DNA of 64,000 nt from Bdellovibrionales bacterium GWA2_49_15 (GTDB lineage Bacteria; Bdellovibrionota; Bacteriovoracia; Bacteriovoracales; Bacteriovoracaceae), in NCBI GenBank assembly GCA_001769855.1, contig MEPP01000025.1, positions 124,001 through 188,000 of the forward strand, read 5' to 3'. Shown here piece by piece: positions 15,909-24,368 of this stretch. Under the pieces are notes generated by a model. It ran no database searches and was not told the origin of the DNA. It worked only from the letters and a program-made list of their open reading frames with translations. The translations under genes and the position numbers were made by a program. Position 1 is the stretch's first letter; each line of letters starts with the position of its first letter.

Positions 15909-16871
15909 ATGGCGAAAGTATTGATATTTGCGGAACCACATGGGACCACTGTTAAGTCGGTCACTTTTGAAATATTAGGGAAGGCCCAAGGTCACACGTT
16001 GGAAGTTGTCGCTTTCGGAAATTTAAGCTCGGGAGCTCTTCAGGATTTAGCAAAGTATGGTGCTCAAAAAGTGCATACGATCAAAGGGAAAAATCTTGAA
16101 AAGTATAGCCCGGAAGGATATTCGGAAGCGCTTCACGATTTTATTTCCAAAGGAAATTATGATTACGTCTTTGCTGGTGCCACTTCAGCCGGAAAAGACT
16201 TTTTTCCAAGATTAGCTGGAATGTTCAATTCTGGCATGGCGAGCGATGTGGTAAATTTTCTGTTTGAGGGTGATAAGTGGTATGGCACTCGTCCACTTTT
16301 CGCAGGAAAATGTCTCGCCAAAGTTGAATTGCAAGGACCGAAGCCGCACTTTATTACAATTCGCCCCAATGCCTTAGGTTTACCTGCCTCTCCAACGTCA
16401 TCCTCTCCTGCGAACGCCGAATTTACGCACGATGTTGCCTCAATTCGCGCAGTGATCAAGGAAATTGTTAAAGGTGCCTCAGAAAAATTGGATTTAACTG
16501 AAGCCAATATTATTGTCAGTGGCGGGCGGGCCATGGGCAATGCCGACAATTTCAAAATCCTAAACCAGCTTGCTGATGTCATTGGCGCAACTGTCGGTGC
16601 CAGCCGAGCAGCTGTAGATTCAGGTTTCGCCCCACATTCGATGCAGGTAGGTCAAACCGGTAGAACCGTTTCTCCTTCTTTATACATTGCCTGTGGTATC
16701 TCAGGGGCCATTCAGCACTTGGCAGGGATGCGTACTTCTAAAGTGATTGTTGCTATCAACACGGATAAGGATGCGCCAATTTTTACAAAAGCCGACTACG
16801 GAATTGTTGGAGATCTTTTTAAGGTTGTTCCTGTTTTGACTCAAGAATTAAAAAATCTTTTGGGGAAATAG
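15909..16871 (+). CDS. etfA: Electron transfer flavoprotein alpha subunit
   Basis: This is the large subunit of ETF and holds FAD in its C-terminal domain. The 320 residues contain the conserved FAD region: GGRAMG near 201-206, then VGASRAAVDSGF, QVGQTGRTVSP, YIACGISGAIQHLAGM and AINTDKDAPIF. The N-terminal domain pairs with EtfB. TGGAG lies about 8 bases before the start, and the gene follows etfB by 18 bases. A strong hairpin lies about 20 bases after the stop and probably ends the transcript. Confidence 0.95.
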   Translation: MAKVLIFAEPHGTTVKSVTFEILGKAQGHTLEVVAFGNLSSGALQDLAKYGAQKVHTIKGKNLEKYSPEGYSEALHDFISKGNYDYVFAGATSAGKDFFPRLAGMFNSGMASDVVNFLFEGDKWYGTRPLFAGKCLAKVELQGPKPHFITIRPNALGLPASPTSSSPANAEFTHDVASIRAVIKEIVKGASEKLDLTEANIIVSGGRAMGNADNFKILNQLADVIGATVGASRAAVDSGFAPHSMQVGQTGRTVSPSLYIACGISGAIQHLAGMRTSKVIVAINTDKDAPIFTKADYGIVGDLFKVVPVLTQELKNLLGK

Positions 16872-16890
16872 CACCTAAAAATTATTTTTA

Positions 16891-16922
16891 AATGAAAAGG
16901 CTGCCTTGGCAGCCTTTTCATT
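16891..16922. terminator. Bidirectional hairpin between convergent genes
   Basis: There is a perfect 15-base inverted repeat with a 2-base centre: left arm 16891-16905 and right arm 16908-16922, core AAAAGGCTGCC/GGCAGCCTTTT. It lies 19 bases after the etfA stop and includes the stop codon of the convergent minus-strand gene. The A/T-rich outer part of each arm supplies a short U run in either direction, so it probably terminates both transcripts. Confidence 0.65.
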
Positions 16923-18069
16923 TACTTGCGATATCTCGGGCCGCTTTAACCCCGAAATCAAAACCACTCGCTTGAATTTTTTCAGCCATTTCTTCGGGCG
17001 TGACTGTTTCAGTAGTAACTTCGTCTGGCTGAGCCGGAGCTGCTTCAATTTTTGTATTCTGTGATTCCCGTTCTTCTGCAGCACGCTCTTGTTCTTCCAC
17101 CTTTGCACGTACCATTTCTTGTGCGTTATCAACACGGTCATCGGCCACGTTTTCAGTTGCCTGTGGCTGGGGTGCATTTTCTCTAAGGTCTTGCTGCTTT
17201 TCAAACTCACCTTGGGTTATGAAGTTCAGTATTGCGCCTGCCATCGGTCCTGTTGCAAAGCGAATCCTAAAAGCATTTTGTCCATTATTAGTTAAAATTC
17301 CTGATACCGATTGACCTTCTAGATCGGCAGTAAACTGGCCACCATCATTAATTTCTGCAAATGGAATCTCTATTGAATAGCTCTGACCATTGGCGGAGAC
17401 ACGTACATCCACATATTGTAGAACACCCTCTCTAATAGTGGCCTTGCCAGAGACGGCATCTCCTTCCAAAATTACGTTTGTCACAGAGGGTAATAATGCC
17501 TTCTCTAAGACAAGCTCGACATCATTGAGGATCAGCCCTTTCTTTTCCTGCGGGGATGCTTGCTGCTGATCTTCAGATTTCACTGCAGCGACAGTTACTT
17601 TTCCTTCATGAATCTTTCTAGCTTCTAGTATCTCAAAACCATTTCTCAATTTTTTGAATATTGCGATTGTCTCTTGCTCGGAATAAAAACTAATCCAAAA
17701 GATCTGCTGTTCATCGTTATCAAGTTTGATTTGACCATTTCCGATGAGCTCGAGTTTCACTTTAATATCTACGGCCTCATCTTCATCTCGAGTATTAATA
17801 AAATTGTAAATCTGCCATGTACCAGTGATCTTGCTATAGTTTTGAGGATTCAGGGGCATATATCGAATGGCCGGTTCCTTTTTATGACCAGAGGCCACCT
17901 GCCGCACGGAATCGTCTATACGTTTTGAAATAGTTAGAGGTTTGTTACTCTGCATAAAGTGACGGGAGTGAAAATCCAAATCATTAACCATACCCCAGGC
18001 CACGTAAGCGCTGCATAGTGGCAACAACCACAAAAGAGAGCGCATTTGATTTTTTTTGGCTTTGGCCAT
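16918..18069 (-). CDS. Membrane-anchored periplasmic protein of unknown function
   Basis: I choose the ATG at 18069 because GTGGAG lies 6 bases upstream; a longer frame to 18114 would run into the promoter. The 383-residue product has a Lys-rich start, a hydrophobic helix at about 10-26 (signal anchor or uncleaved signal), a mostly beta-rich middle (about 65-290) and an acidic Glu/Gln/Ala-rich C-terminal region (about 295-360) that is probably helical or disordered. No family is recognised. Upstream at 18098-18113 is a good sigma-54 promoter match, so expression is probably controlled by an enhancer-binding activator. The gene is convergent with etfA and downstream of hppA on the same strand. 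Confidence 0.7.
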   Translation of the reverse strand: MAKAKKNQMRSLLWLLPLCSAYVAWGMVNDLDFHSRHFMQSNKPLTISKRIDDSVRQVASGHKKEPAIRYMPLNPQNYSKITGTWQIYNFINTRDEDEAVDIKVKLELIGNGQIKLDNDEQQIFWISFYSEQETIAIFKKLRNGFEILEARKIHEGKVTVAAVKSEDQQQASPQEKKGLILNDVELVLEKALLPSVTNVILEGDAVSGKATIREGVLQYVDVRVSANGQSYSIEIPFAEINDGGQFTADLEGQSVSGILTNNGQNAFRIRFATGPMAGAILNFITQGEFEKQQDLRENAPQPQATENVADDRVDNAQEMVRAKVEEQERAAEERESQNTKIEAAPAQPDEVTTETVTPEEMAEKIQASGFDFGVKAARDIASK

Positions 18070-18097
18070 GCAAAACTCCACGTTTGAGCGTAAGTTC

Positions 18098-18113
18098 TGC
18101 ATGATTTGTGCCA
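18098..18113 (-). promoter_or_regulatory. Sigma-54 (-24/-12) promoter
   Basis: The minus strand reads TGGCACAAATCATGCA, with GG and GC exactly 10 bases apart as in TGGCACG-N4-TTGCW. Six of 7 bases match in the first block and 4 of 5 in the second. Transcription would begin near 18087, giving a leader of about 18 bases that contains the GTGGAG Shine-Dalgarno of the downstream gene. The fit of promoter, leader and start codon is good. A sigma-54 activator gene occurs at 851-2353, but a connection is not shown. Confidence 0.65.
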
Positions 18114-18260
18114 CACGTCACAAGTCACCTAAAATGAGATTATGAGGCTTATGTTCAATGTATCTACATGTATTTATTGGTTTTTAAGATTTTTTAATTT
18201 TTACAGTCTAAATTCGAAAAGTGTCGTCTTTTTTGACAGCTACACCTGGGTTGGACAAAA

Positions 18261-18287
18261 AAAGGCCCAGGAATTACCTGGGCCTTT
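18261..18287 (-). terminator. Rho-independent terminator of hppA
   Basis: An 11-base perfect stem (AAAGGCCCAGG, 5-base loop, CCTGGGCCTTT) is followed on the minus strand by a run of seven T. It lies about 30 bases after the hppA stop codon and separates that gene from the sigma-54-type promoter of the next one. Confidence 0.9.
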
Positions 18288-18315
18288 GGAATGAAAAAAT
18301 TCTCTAAATATCTAA

Positions 18316-20778
18316 TTAAACGGCTGCTGATGCGTGAGCATTTTTGCTCTTGCCACTATCTTCGTTCAATTGTGTTGCAGATTTGGTCTTGCCGATTCGC
18401 ATTCCATAGAAAGAACGAATTACAAAGGCAAACCCAACCAATAACAAAATCACTCCCAAGACAGTTTTAAGCCCCGATGTCATTTCCACTGCAATTTCAG
18501 CTGCTAAAAGCCCAAACAAGGTCGTAAATTTAATGATCGGGTTCAGGGCCACTGATGATGTATCCTTGAATGGATCACCTACGGTATCACCCACAACGCA
18601 AGCTGCATGAAGTGGAGTGCCTTTTTCCCTTAAGTCAACTTCAACCACTTTTTTGGCATTATCCCAAGCTCCACCGGCGTTCGCCATAAACATGGCTTGG
18701 TAGAGACCGAATACAGCTATGGAAATCAAATAAGCCGCAAAGAATGTTGGGTCAAAAAAGGCGAAGGCTAACGTGAAAGCAAAAATTACGCCAAAGATAT
18801 TAATCATCCCTGCTTGTGCGTAGATGGTACAAATTTTAACAACTTCCTTAGAGTCATTCACAGAAGCTTTTTCGGTAGACTCCAGCTTAATATTTTTCTT
18901 AATAAACTCCACGGCACGATAGGCACCAGTTGAAACTGCCTGTATCGAAGCACCGCAGAACCAGTAAATAACTGCTCCACCCGTTACAAGTCCTAACAGA
19001 ACGCGTGGGTCAAGCAGATCAAGTTTCAGGTTGAGCAGAAGAATAATAGAAAAGATCATGGTTGTAGCGCCAATTACGGCTGTACCGATAAGCACTGGCT
19101 TAGCTGTGGCCTTAAAGGTGTTTCCAGCTGAGTCATTTTCCTCGAGATAGAGTTTCCCCTGTTCAAAGTTAGGTGTAATGCCAAAGTCTTTTTTAATTTC
19201 TTCCTTAATACCTGGAATTGTCTCAATTTGGGAAAGTTCAAATACGGATTGAGCATTGTCTGTAACAGGTCCGTATGAATCAACGGCGATTGTTACAGGT
19301 CCCATGCCTAAAAAGCCAAAGGCCACAAGACCAAAAGCAAAAACAGTGGGGTAAACCATGAACGAGTCTAAGCCTGCAAGACTTGTTAGATAGGCAACAT
19401 ACATAAGACCTACCATGGCCATCCCCTTCCAAAAGGCACCAAAATTACCGGCCACAAGACCCGCCAGAATGTTAAGTGAAGCCCCGCCTTCGCGTGATGC
19501 TGTTACAATTTCGTCAACATGAGCAGATTTCGATGAAGTGAACAGCTTAGTTAACTCTGGAATAAGTGCTGAAGCCAAAGTTCCACAGCTGATAATCGTG
19601 GAAAGTTTCCACCACAGTCCCTCACCCATGCTGCCAAGAAGCAAATTACTTACCCAATAAGTGACGAGCATGGAGATAATGGAAGTGATCCAGACAAGTG
19701 ATGTCAAAGGCGCTTCAAAATCAAAGTGATCCGCGTTTCCGAATCGAGCTCTGGAAATCCAACCGTTCACAAGATAAGACAGAATTGATGTTGCCACCAT
19801 AAGAATACGCATTACGAAGATCCAGACAATCAAATTTGCCTGAACGATTTCGCCGGTACTGGTCAAAGTTAATTTACCATCCGGCCCTACACCCATACCA
19901 ACTGCAAGAACAATGAAGCTAATGAGAGCTACACCTGTTACACCGTATGTTTCAAAACCATCAGCAGTTGGACCAACGGAGTCACCAGCATTGTCGCCAG
20001 TACAATCAGCAATGACGCCAGGGTTTCGGGCGTCATCTTCCTTAATATTAAAAACAATTTTCATGAGGTCTGAGCCAATGTCTGCAATCTTTGTGAAGAT
20101 ACCTCCACAAATCCGCAGAACTGATGCGCCGAGAGATTCGCCAATGGCAAAACCGATAAAACATGCGCCGGCTGACTCGCGAGGAACAAAGAGTAAAATG
20201 AAGAGCATCATAATAAGCTCAACACAAATCAGAAGAACTCCAATGCTCATGCCTGAGGTCAATGGAATGTTCATGACTTCGTAGGGTTTACCTTGCAAGG
20301 AAGCAAAAGCGGTACGGCTGTTTGCGTAAGTATTAATACGAATTCCAAACCAAGCCACGCCCATAGAACCCAAAATGCCAAGGACGGACCAGGAGAGCAC
20401 AAGAAAAACCTTTGAGGCTTCCATATGCTTCAGAACTCCAAAATAATAGACAATGCAAGCGCCAATCATAAGTTCCATGATGACGAGCAATTTCCCTTGT
20501 TGAAAAAGATAAGTTTTACAAGTCTGGTAAATGAGATCTGAAATCTCAAGCATAGAGCGATGAGCAGGAAGCCCCTTAATCTTCAAAAACTCGACAATTC
20601 CAAACACCATACCCACGGCAACGACAATCAATCCCAGCAACAAGAGAGTGTTACCTGTTACCGTTGTCCCGAAGAGTTCAAATGTGTTGGTAAGCTCAGG
20701 GATTCTCAGATCTACCTCACCTGATATCGCCAATGCTGGCGCAAGAATGCCCACTAAGATGCTAAATAACTTAATCAT
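18316..20778 (-). CDS. hppA: Membrane-bound proton/sodium-pumping pyrophosphatase
   Basis: This integral membrane enzyme splits pyrophosphate and pumps H+ and/or Na+. At 820 residues it is longer than the usual 660-770. Catalytic acidic motifs are present: EDDARNP (247-253), GDNAGDSVGPTADGFETY (261-278) and, near the C-terminus, GDTVGDPFKDTS. The motif after residue 551 reads GNTFKATAK. K556 sits at the position where Lys marks K+-independent enzymes and Ala marks K+-dependent ones, but A559 follows where K+-independent enzymes usually have Thr. About 20 extra residues (roughly 525-548) lie just before it. This suggests the divergent bacterial branch seen in Bacteroidetes and Leptospira. AAGGA precedes the ATG, and the gene has its own promoter and terminator. 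Confidence 0.93.
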   Translation of the reverse strand: MIKLFSILVGILAPALAISGEVDLRIPELTNTFELFGTTVTGNTLLLLGLIVVAVGMVFGIVEFLKIKGLPAHRSMLEISDLIYQTCKTYLFQQGKLLVIMELMIGACIVYYFGVLKHMEASKVFLVLSWSVLGILGSMGVAWFGIRINTYANSRTAFASLQGKPYEVMNIPLTSGMSIGVLLICVELIMMLFILLFVPRESAGACFIGFAIGESLGASVLRICGGIFTKIADIGSDLMKIVFNIKEDDARNPGVIADCTGDNAGDSVGPTADGFETYGVTGVALISFIVLAVGMGVGPDGKLTLTSTGEIVQANLIVWIFVMRILMVATSILSYLVNGWISRARFGNADHFDFEAPLTSLVWITSIISMLVTYWVSNLLLGSMGEGLWWKLSTIISCGTLASALIPELTKLFTSSKSAHVDEIVTASREGGASLNILAGLVAGNFGAFWKGMAMVGLMYVAYLTSLAGLDSFMVYPTVFAFGLVAFGFLGMGPVTIAVDSYGPVTDNAQSVFELSQIETIPGIKEEIKKDFGITPNFEQGKLYLEENDSAGNTFKATAKPVLIGTAVIGATTMIFSIILLLNLKLDLLDPRVLLGLVTGGAVIYWFCGASIQAVSTGAYRAVEFIKKNIKLESTEKASVNDSKEVVKICTIYAQAGMINIFGVIFAFTLAFAFFDPTFFAAYLISIAVFGLYQAMFMANAGGAWDNAKKVVEVDLREKGTPLHAACVVGDTVGDPFKDTSSVALNPIIKFTTLFGLLAAEIAVEMTSGLKTVLGVILLLVGFAFVIRSFYGMRIGKTKSATQLNEDSGKSKNAHASAAV

Positions 20779-20812
20779 CTGTTTTTCCTTGTGCTGAGTT
20801 AATATTGATCAC

Positions 20813-20842
20813 TTTGTAAAATAATTATGAAATCTATGTCAA
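20813..20842 (-). promoter_or_regulatory. Candidate sigma-70 promoter of hppA
   Basis: On the minus strand a perfect -35 (TTGACA, 20842-20837) is followed after 18 bases by TACAAA (20818-20813). Transcription would start near 20806, about 28 bases before the hppA ATG and upstream of its AAGGA Shine-Dalgarno. The -10 matches at four of six positions. Confidence 0.5.
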
Positions 20843-20917
20843 AGTAAAAAACTACCCCGAGACGAGAAAGTGAGATTTCTCAAACCCTAGCCATTGCCCA
20901 GAGAGTCAATTTTCAGG

Positions 20918-21109
20918 TTAGTCTAACTTTGGTAACTTATCTTCGAGTTCAGCGTGAGAAGATTTGTATCGCTTAAGGGCAACAACAACCAACTCATCAA
21001 CAGGAATACCAGCCTTTTTTGCCATTTTCTCAACTGTTTCAACGATGTCTTTTTCAATCTTGACGGTAAGCGATCTCAGTTCACCCTGATTGTGTTTTTG
21101 CGTTTTCAT
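20918..21109 (-). CDS. Small ribbon-helix-helix protein
   Basis: The 63-residue protein has the RHH/CopG/Arc layout: one beta strand (RSLTVKIEK, about 12-20), helix A (DIVETVEKMAKKAG), a turn (IPVD) and helix B (ELVVVALKRYKSS). Such proteins dimerise through the strand and bind DNA in the major groove, and many regulate their own operon. The gene follows the DUF4388-like gene after 15 bases, with TAAGTA as a weak ribosome site. A toxin-antitoxin unit was considered, but the partner does not look like a toxin. The most likely role is a local transcription regulator. Confidence 0.65.
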   Translation of the reverse strand: MKTQKHNQGELRSLTVKIEKDIVETVEKMAKKAGIPVDELVVVALKRYKSSHAELEDKLPKLD

Positions 21110-21124
21110 AATACTTACTCCTCA

Positions 21125-21667
21125 CTATTGGTCACTCACGACGGCAAGAGCGCCCTTTTTTCGAAGCCCGATCAAGCCCTGAGTCACCTCAGTTTCTACG
21201 ATGTCTGAATTGCTGTATATATCACTGACTTTTGCATATTCCGTCAACAATTTTAACAAATCAAACTCTCGAGCTGTGACCTCTGCTCCGGCAAGAAAAA
21301 ACTCTGTGACGATTGCCAGCTTTAGGTGACCTGGAGGCTTTAATTTTTGGCCAGAACGCTGCTCCTTAAGAAAAGATTGAAGGTCCTGCAACATCTCTTG
21401 CTTAGAGAGACGAAATTCCATAATGGAATCGTCAAGTATTTCCGGTTCTGAAACGTATCTAATCGTCTTTAGAACAAGTGACTCATAGAGGGCCTGAAGT
21501 AGCCCTTTTTTTCCTCCCAAGCCCTTGTAGGAGCACTTTAGAATCATTCCATCGATCTGATAAATGGCACCAAGAAATTGATTAGAGTTACGGTCGAGAA
21601 CATTAGTTCTCCCGGTAAAACCGAAGTCAAATTGCTCACCTATGACATCTACCAAATTATTACTCAT
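21125..21667 (-). CDS. DUF4388-like protein
   Basis: The 180-residue soluble product has an N-terminal part (about 10-60) with the pattern FTG, then FLGAIYQIDGMILKCSY, then GKKGLLQAL. This resembles DUF4388/PatA-N domains, which occur in regulatory proteins of deltaproteobacteria and cyanobacteria. The C-terminal half is helical and might be a winged helix (about 130-178, AREFDLLKLLTEYAKVSDIY and a LIGLRKKGAL end), so a DNA-binding role is possible. The ATG sits 6 bases after a perfect TATAAT with no Shine-Dalgarno, so the message is probably leaderless. An RHH gene follows 15 bases downstream. The family assignment is by eye. Confidence 0.5.
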   Translation of the reverse strand: MSNNLVDVIGEQFDFGFTGRTNVLDRNSNQFLGAIYQIDGMILKCSYKGLGGKKGLLQALYESLVLKTIRYVSEPEILDDSIMEFRLSKQEMLQDLQSFLKEQRSGQKLKPPGHLKLAIVTEFFLAGAEVTAREFDLLKLLTEYAKVSDIYSNSDIVETEVTQGLIGLRKKGALAVVSDQ

Positions 21668-21673
21668 GATTAG

Positions 21674-21679
21674 ATTATA
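21674..21679 (-). promoter_or_regulatory. Perfect -10 box giving a probable leaderless mRNA
   Basis: TATAAT on the minus strand ends 6 bases before the ATG at 21667. Initiation at the usual distance would fall on the A of the start codon. The best -35 at 17-base spacing is poor (ATGTTT). No Shine-Dalgarno lies between the box and the ATG, which fits leaderless translation. Confidence 0.5.
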
Positions 21680-21806
21680 GGCCCAAAAAGAAAGTTAAAC
21701 ATTTGTCTTTAATTGTATGGGAAAATTTTGTCATAGCTAAGAGTTGTAGCTTGATTTAAAATATATAAGATTGACCTGCTTTGTTCTGTAATTTGGAGTG
21801 TAATAG

Positions 21807-22373
21807 GTGGGTATTAACAAAAGAAGAATTTATCTTGTAAACCCTGCGTTTCAATTGCGCTTCAGCATTTTTGTTTGTCTCATCGTATTTATTTCCAGCT
21901 TAATTTACCCACTAGTCATTTATGACGTGCTTACTGAAATCATTGAAAGAAACGCTCAGGTGTCTCCTGATATCGCAGCGAGACTTCCAAAGACCCGCCA
22001 AGAGTTGCTCATCATCCTAAGTTTGTGGCAGCTCGGATTTACCGGAATGATTTTCGTGATTTGCATCTTTTTTAGCCATAAGATCGCCGGCCCTTTGTAC
22101 AAGTTGATGAAATTTTTTCGTGCAGTGCGAGCCGGTGAAAGTCCTGGTCGTTTATTTTTTCGCAAAGGTGATTACTTTAACGAAGTTGCTGATGAATTCA
22201 ATTTAACATTTGAGCAAATTCAGGAAAATTATAAAAAGGACTTGGTCTATTTAAGTGAAGTAAACACCTACCTCGCAAATTTAAGTATGGTAGTCCCTGA
22301 TGACAAGAAGGTCGTCTTAAATGAAATCAACAGGAAGTTGACTGAGATTCAAGAAAGATTTAATTCGATCTAA
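21807..22373 (+). CDS. Membrane protein with HAMP domain and no output domain
   Basis: The 188-residue product has two transmembrane helices (about 17-39 and 67-90) around a short extracytoplasmic loop (about 40-66). A HAMP-like region follows (about 91-141, with the conserved IAGPLYKL start and the DEFNLTFEQI end of helix 2), then a helical tail (142-188). There is no kinase, methyl-accepting or cyclase domain, so it resembles stand-alone HAMP proteins that pass signals to a partner. The GTG start is supported by TTGGAG about 8 bases upstream. The lytic transglycosylase gene starts 27 bases downstream in the same direction, which may reflect a joint envelope role. Confidence 0.72.
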   Translation: MGINKRRIYLVNPAFQLRFSIFVCLIVFISSLIYPLVIYDVLTEIIERNAQVSPDIAARLPKTRQELLIILSLWQLGFTGMIFVICIFFSHKIAGPLYKLMKFFRAVRAGESPGRLFFRKGDYFNEVADEFNLTFEQIQENYKKDLVYLSEVNTYLANLSMVVPDDKKVVLNEINRKLTEIQERFNSI

Positions 22374-22374
22374 T

Positions 22375-22409
22375 CTTGTACAGAATGAAATGGAGGTCAT
22401 TTGTACAAG
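22375..22409 (+). promoter_or_regulatory. Hairpin covering the start codon of the transglycosylase gene
   Basis: CTTGTACA (22375-22382) pairs perfectly with TGTACAAG (22402-22409). The loop holds the GGAGG Shine-Dalgarno (22392-22396), and the right arm contains most of the TTG start codon (22401-22403). A second palindrome, GTACATTATGTAC, begins a few bases later. Folding would limit initiation, so translational control is possible. Confidence 0.4.
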
Positions 22410-24362
22410 TACATTATGTACATTACGCTGGTAATACACGCGGTCGAGACTTTGGCGGAAACGAGCGTTGATCGCAAATCCATTTCTGCGGGAGAAGGCA
22501 TCGTACTCTTGTTGAAAAACAAGAACAGGGCAACATCTGCACAGATCAACACCCTCAAAAGCGCCGTCAAGAACACTGCCTTTTCAACGCTTCACGGGAC
22601 CCTGCAAGATTTATCCACATTAATGGCCCAAAAAACTACCGATATGGCGCAATGCTCTTTGATTTCCCGCACTGAAAGTAATGATTTTTTAGAGAAGGCA
22701 TTTAAGGCACTTTACACCAAGCAGTGTGTTTCTAATCTTTTCACTTACACCCTCCAAGATACCAATGCGGAAATTACCGACACAACTCTCAAATATCTAA
22801 CCGACTACATTGCCCAAGGAAATGCTGAGCAAATTATAAACCTGGTCAAGCAGCAAAAAAACAATACAAAGAATCTTCAAAAGATCTCGACATGGGTCAA
22901 CCAGTTGTTAAGCAGTGATTTACTGATTCCCAATGATGAACTGCTAGAACATATGGAGATTGATCCCGCGATTACAAATAGCATCTACAGAAAAATGGAT
23001 AACCAATTGAATTTTACTTCATTTAAGAGTGAGATCAACTCAATGTCTCTTGGACTAATGAATAGTGCCAACCAAGAAGATATTAGTAATAATACAAAAT
23101 ATTTTATTTCTTACCTTCATCAAAATCGTGACTTTTTACAAGATCGTTTTATTAGCGAGACTCTCAATAAAACAGGTCGCTTTCTCATCATGAATGATTT
23201 TAACCAAGAAGCAAAAGAACTTTTTACCTATAACTCTCTTATTAAGGGCCCGGAACTTGATTTTGATTCAGTCTTCTACTACCTTCTTTTGGCGATCACA
23301 CAGGGAGATGAAAATAACGTCTCCACCCTTATTTCTAAATATAAATTGGTCGAAAATTATCGCAACTTGCCGCCAAGATTGAAGTATTGGGTTGCAAATC
23401 AAAGTGAAAAAAATATTGAGAAAGCTTTGCAAATGTACCAATCTCTCATCTCTGATCATCCTTTTGATTTTTACTCAATTGCCGCAATTACTCGATATCA
23501 AACTCTCAAAGGAAGCGAATCTGGCCGCCATATAGCGCAGGCCACTTATCTCAAAAATGCGGGCACAACTTCAAAGAAGCATCTCGCTATTCGCTCATCT
23601 GAGCATTTCAAAAGGCTTCTCGTGTGGCTAAAACTTGGCAATCACTACTTCTCGGATCAGGAGGTAAAAACCATTCTGAAAAAATTTGGCGACCAGGAAT
23701 ATCGCTCCACCTCCGGACATGAGACCGTACTTTTTCACACCCAGTACCTTTCTAAAATTCTTGCTGATAACAATGCACTTATTCACCTTTTTTCAAATTT
23801 ACAAAAAATCCATGTTTTAAACAACGGTGAAACATCTCCAGATACACTTAAGACATTTTTTCCCTTAAAATACACGAATCTTGTCAGAAAAAATACGACC
23901 TCAGATTTATACTATTTGATACTTTCTTTAATGCGACAGGAAAGCGCCTTTCAAGAAAAAGCACAGTCAAGCGCAGGGGCAATTGGGCTCATGCAGATAA
24001 TGCCCAAGACAGGTGGTGGCGTGCAAAGAGGTGTTACGCCACGACAGTTACTTCTGCCAGCAACAAATATTAAGGTTGGAACAAAATATCTCAAGCATCT
24101 TATCAGCTACTATAGTGGGAATGTCATCTATGCCCTTGCCTCTTATAATGCCGGTACTCATCGCGTAAACCGTTGGAGCAAGGTTTTAGATAAATTTAAA
24201 GGTAATCCAATGCTTATCATGGAGCTAATCCCCTATGATGAAACCAATAATTATGTGAAATTTATCTATCGAAATCTTTTTTTCTATAATTTGCTCTACG
24301 AAAAAAAAGCAGAACTACCTAAGACGACTTTGGATTTTTCTACAGGCCTACTCGAATCGTGA
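22401..24362 (+). CDS. Soluble lytic transglycosylase (Slt/GH23 type)
   Basis: The 653-residue product has a signal peptide (about 1-19, cut near LAE), a long all-helical region (about 30-490) like the superhelical U and L domains of Slt70, and a C-terminal GH23 domain. Catalytic E514 is in LMRQESAFQ, followed by SSAGAIGLMQIMP and, near the end, ALASYNAGTHRV. It should cleave the MurNAc-GlcNAc bond of peptidoglycan with formation of 1,6-anhydro-MurNAc, a recycling substrate that could reach AmgK/MurU. It starts with TTG; GGAGG lies only 4 bases before it. The gene follows the HAMP protein by 27 bases. Its 3' end is 6 bases from the convergent ychF. Confidence 0.9.
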   Translation: MYKYIMYITLVIHAVETLAETSVDRKSISAGEGIVLLLKNKNRATSAQINTLKSAVKNTAFSTLHGTLQDLSTLMAQKTTDMAQCSLISRTESNDFLEKAFKALYTKQCVSNLFTYTLQDTNAEITDTTLKYLTDYIAQGNAEQIINLVKQQKNNTKNLQKISTWVNQLLSSDLLIPNDELLEHMEIDPAITNSIYRKMDNQLNFTSFKSEINSMSLGLMNSANQEDISNNTKYFISYLHQNRDFLQDRFISETLNKTGRFLIMNDFNQEAKELFTYNSLIKGPELDFDSVFYYLLLAITQGDENNVSTLISKYKLVENYRNLPPRLKYWVANQSEKNIEKALQMYQSLISDHPFDFYSIAAITRYQTLKGSESGRHIAQATYLKNAGTTSKKHLAIRSSEHFKRLLVWLKLGNHYFSDQEVKTILKKFGDQEYRSTSGHETVLFHTQYLSKILADNNALIHLFSNLQKIHVLNNGETSPDTLKTFFPLKYTNLVRKNTTSDLYYLILSLMRQESAFQEKAQSSAGAIGLMQIMPKTGGGVQRGVTPRQLLLPATNIKVGTKYLKHLISYYSGNVIYALASYNAGTHRVNRWSKVLDKFKGNPMLIMELIPYDETNNYVKFIYRNLFFYNLLYEKKAELPKTTLDFSTGLLES

Positions 24363-24368
24363 CAACCT

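Noticed and set aside
16163..16582. 139-codon open frame on the minus strand
   Set aside because: It lies wholly inside etfA, whose coding frame is certain. No family pattern or ribosome site is seen.
18106..18123. CRP-like palindrome TTGTG-N8-CACAA
   Set aside because: It overlaps the sigma-54 element, and half of its symmetry comes from the TGGCAC block. The promoter reading explains position, spacing and downstream leader better, so I do not list it as a separate operator.
20918..21667. Toxin-antitoxin module (RHH protein with neighbour)
   Set aside because: The RHH gene is downstream, and the 180-residue partner shows no toxin family motif. It looks like a DUF4388-type protein.
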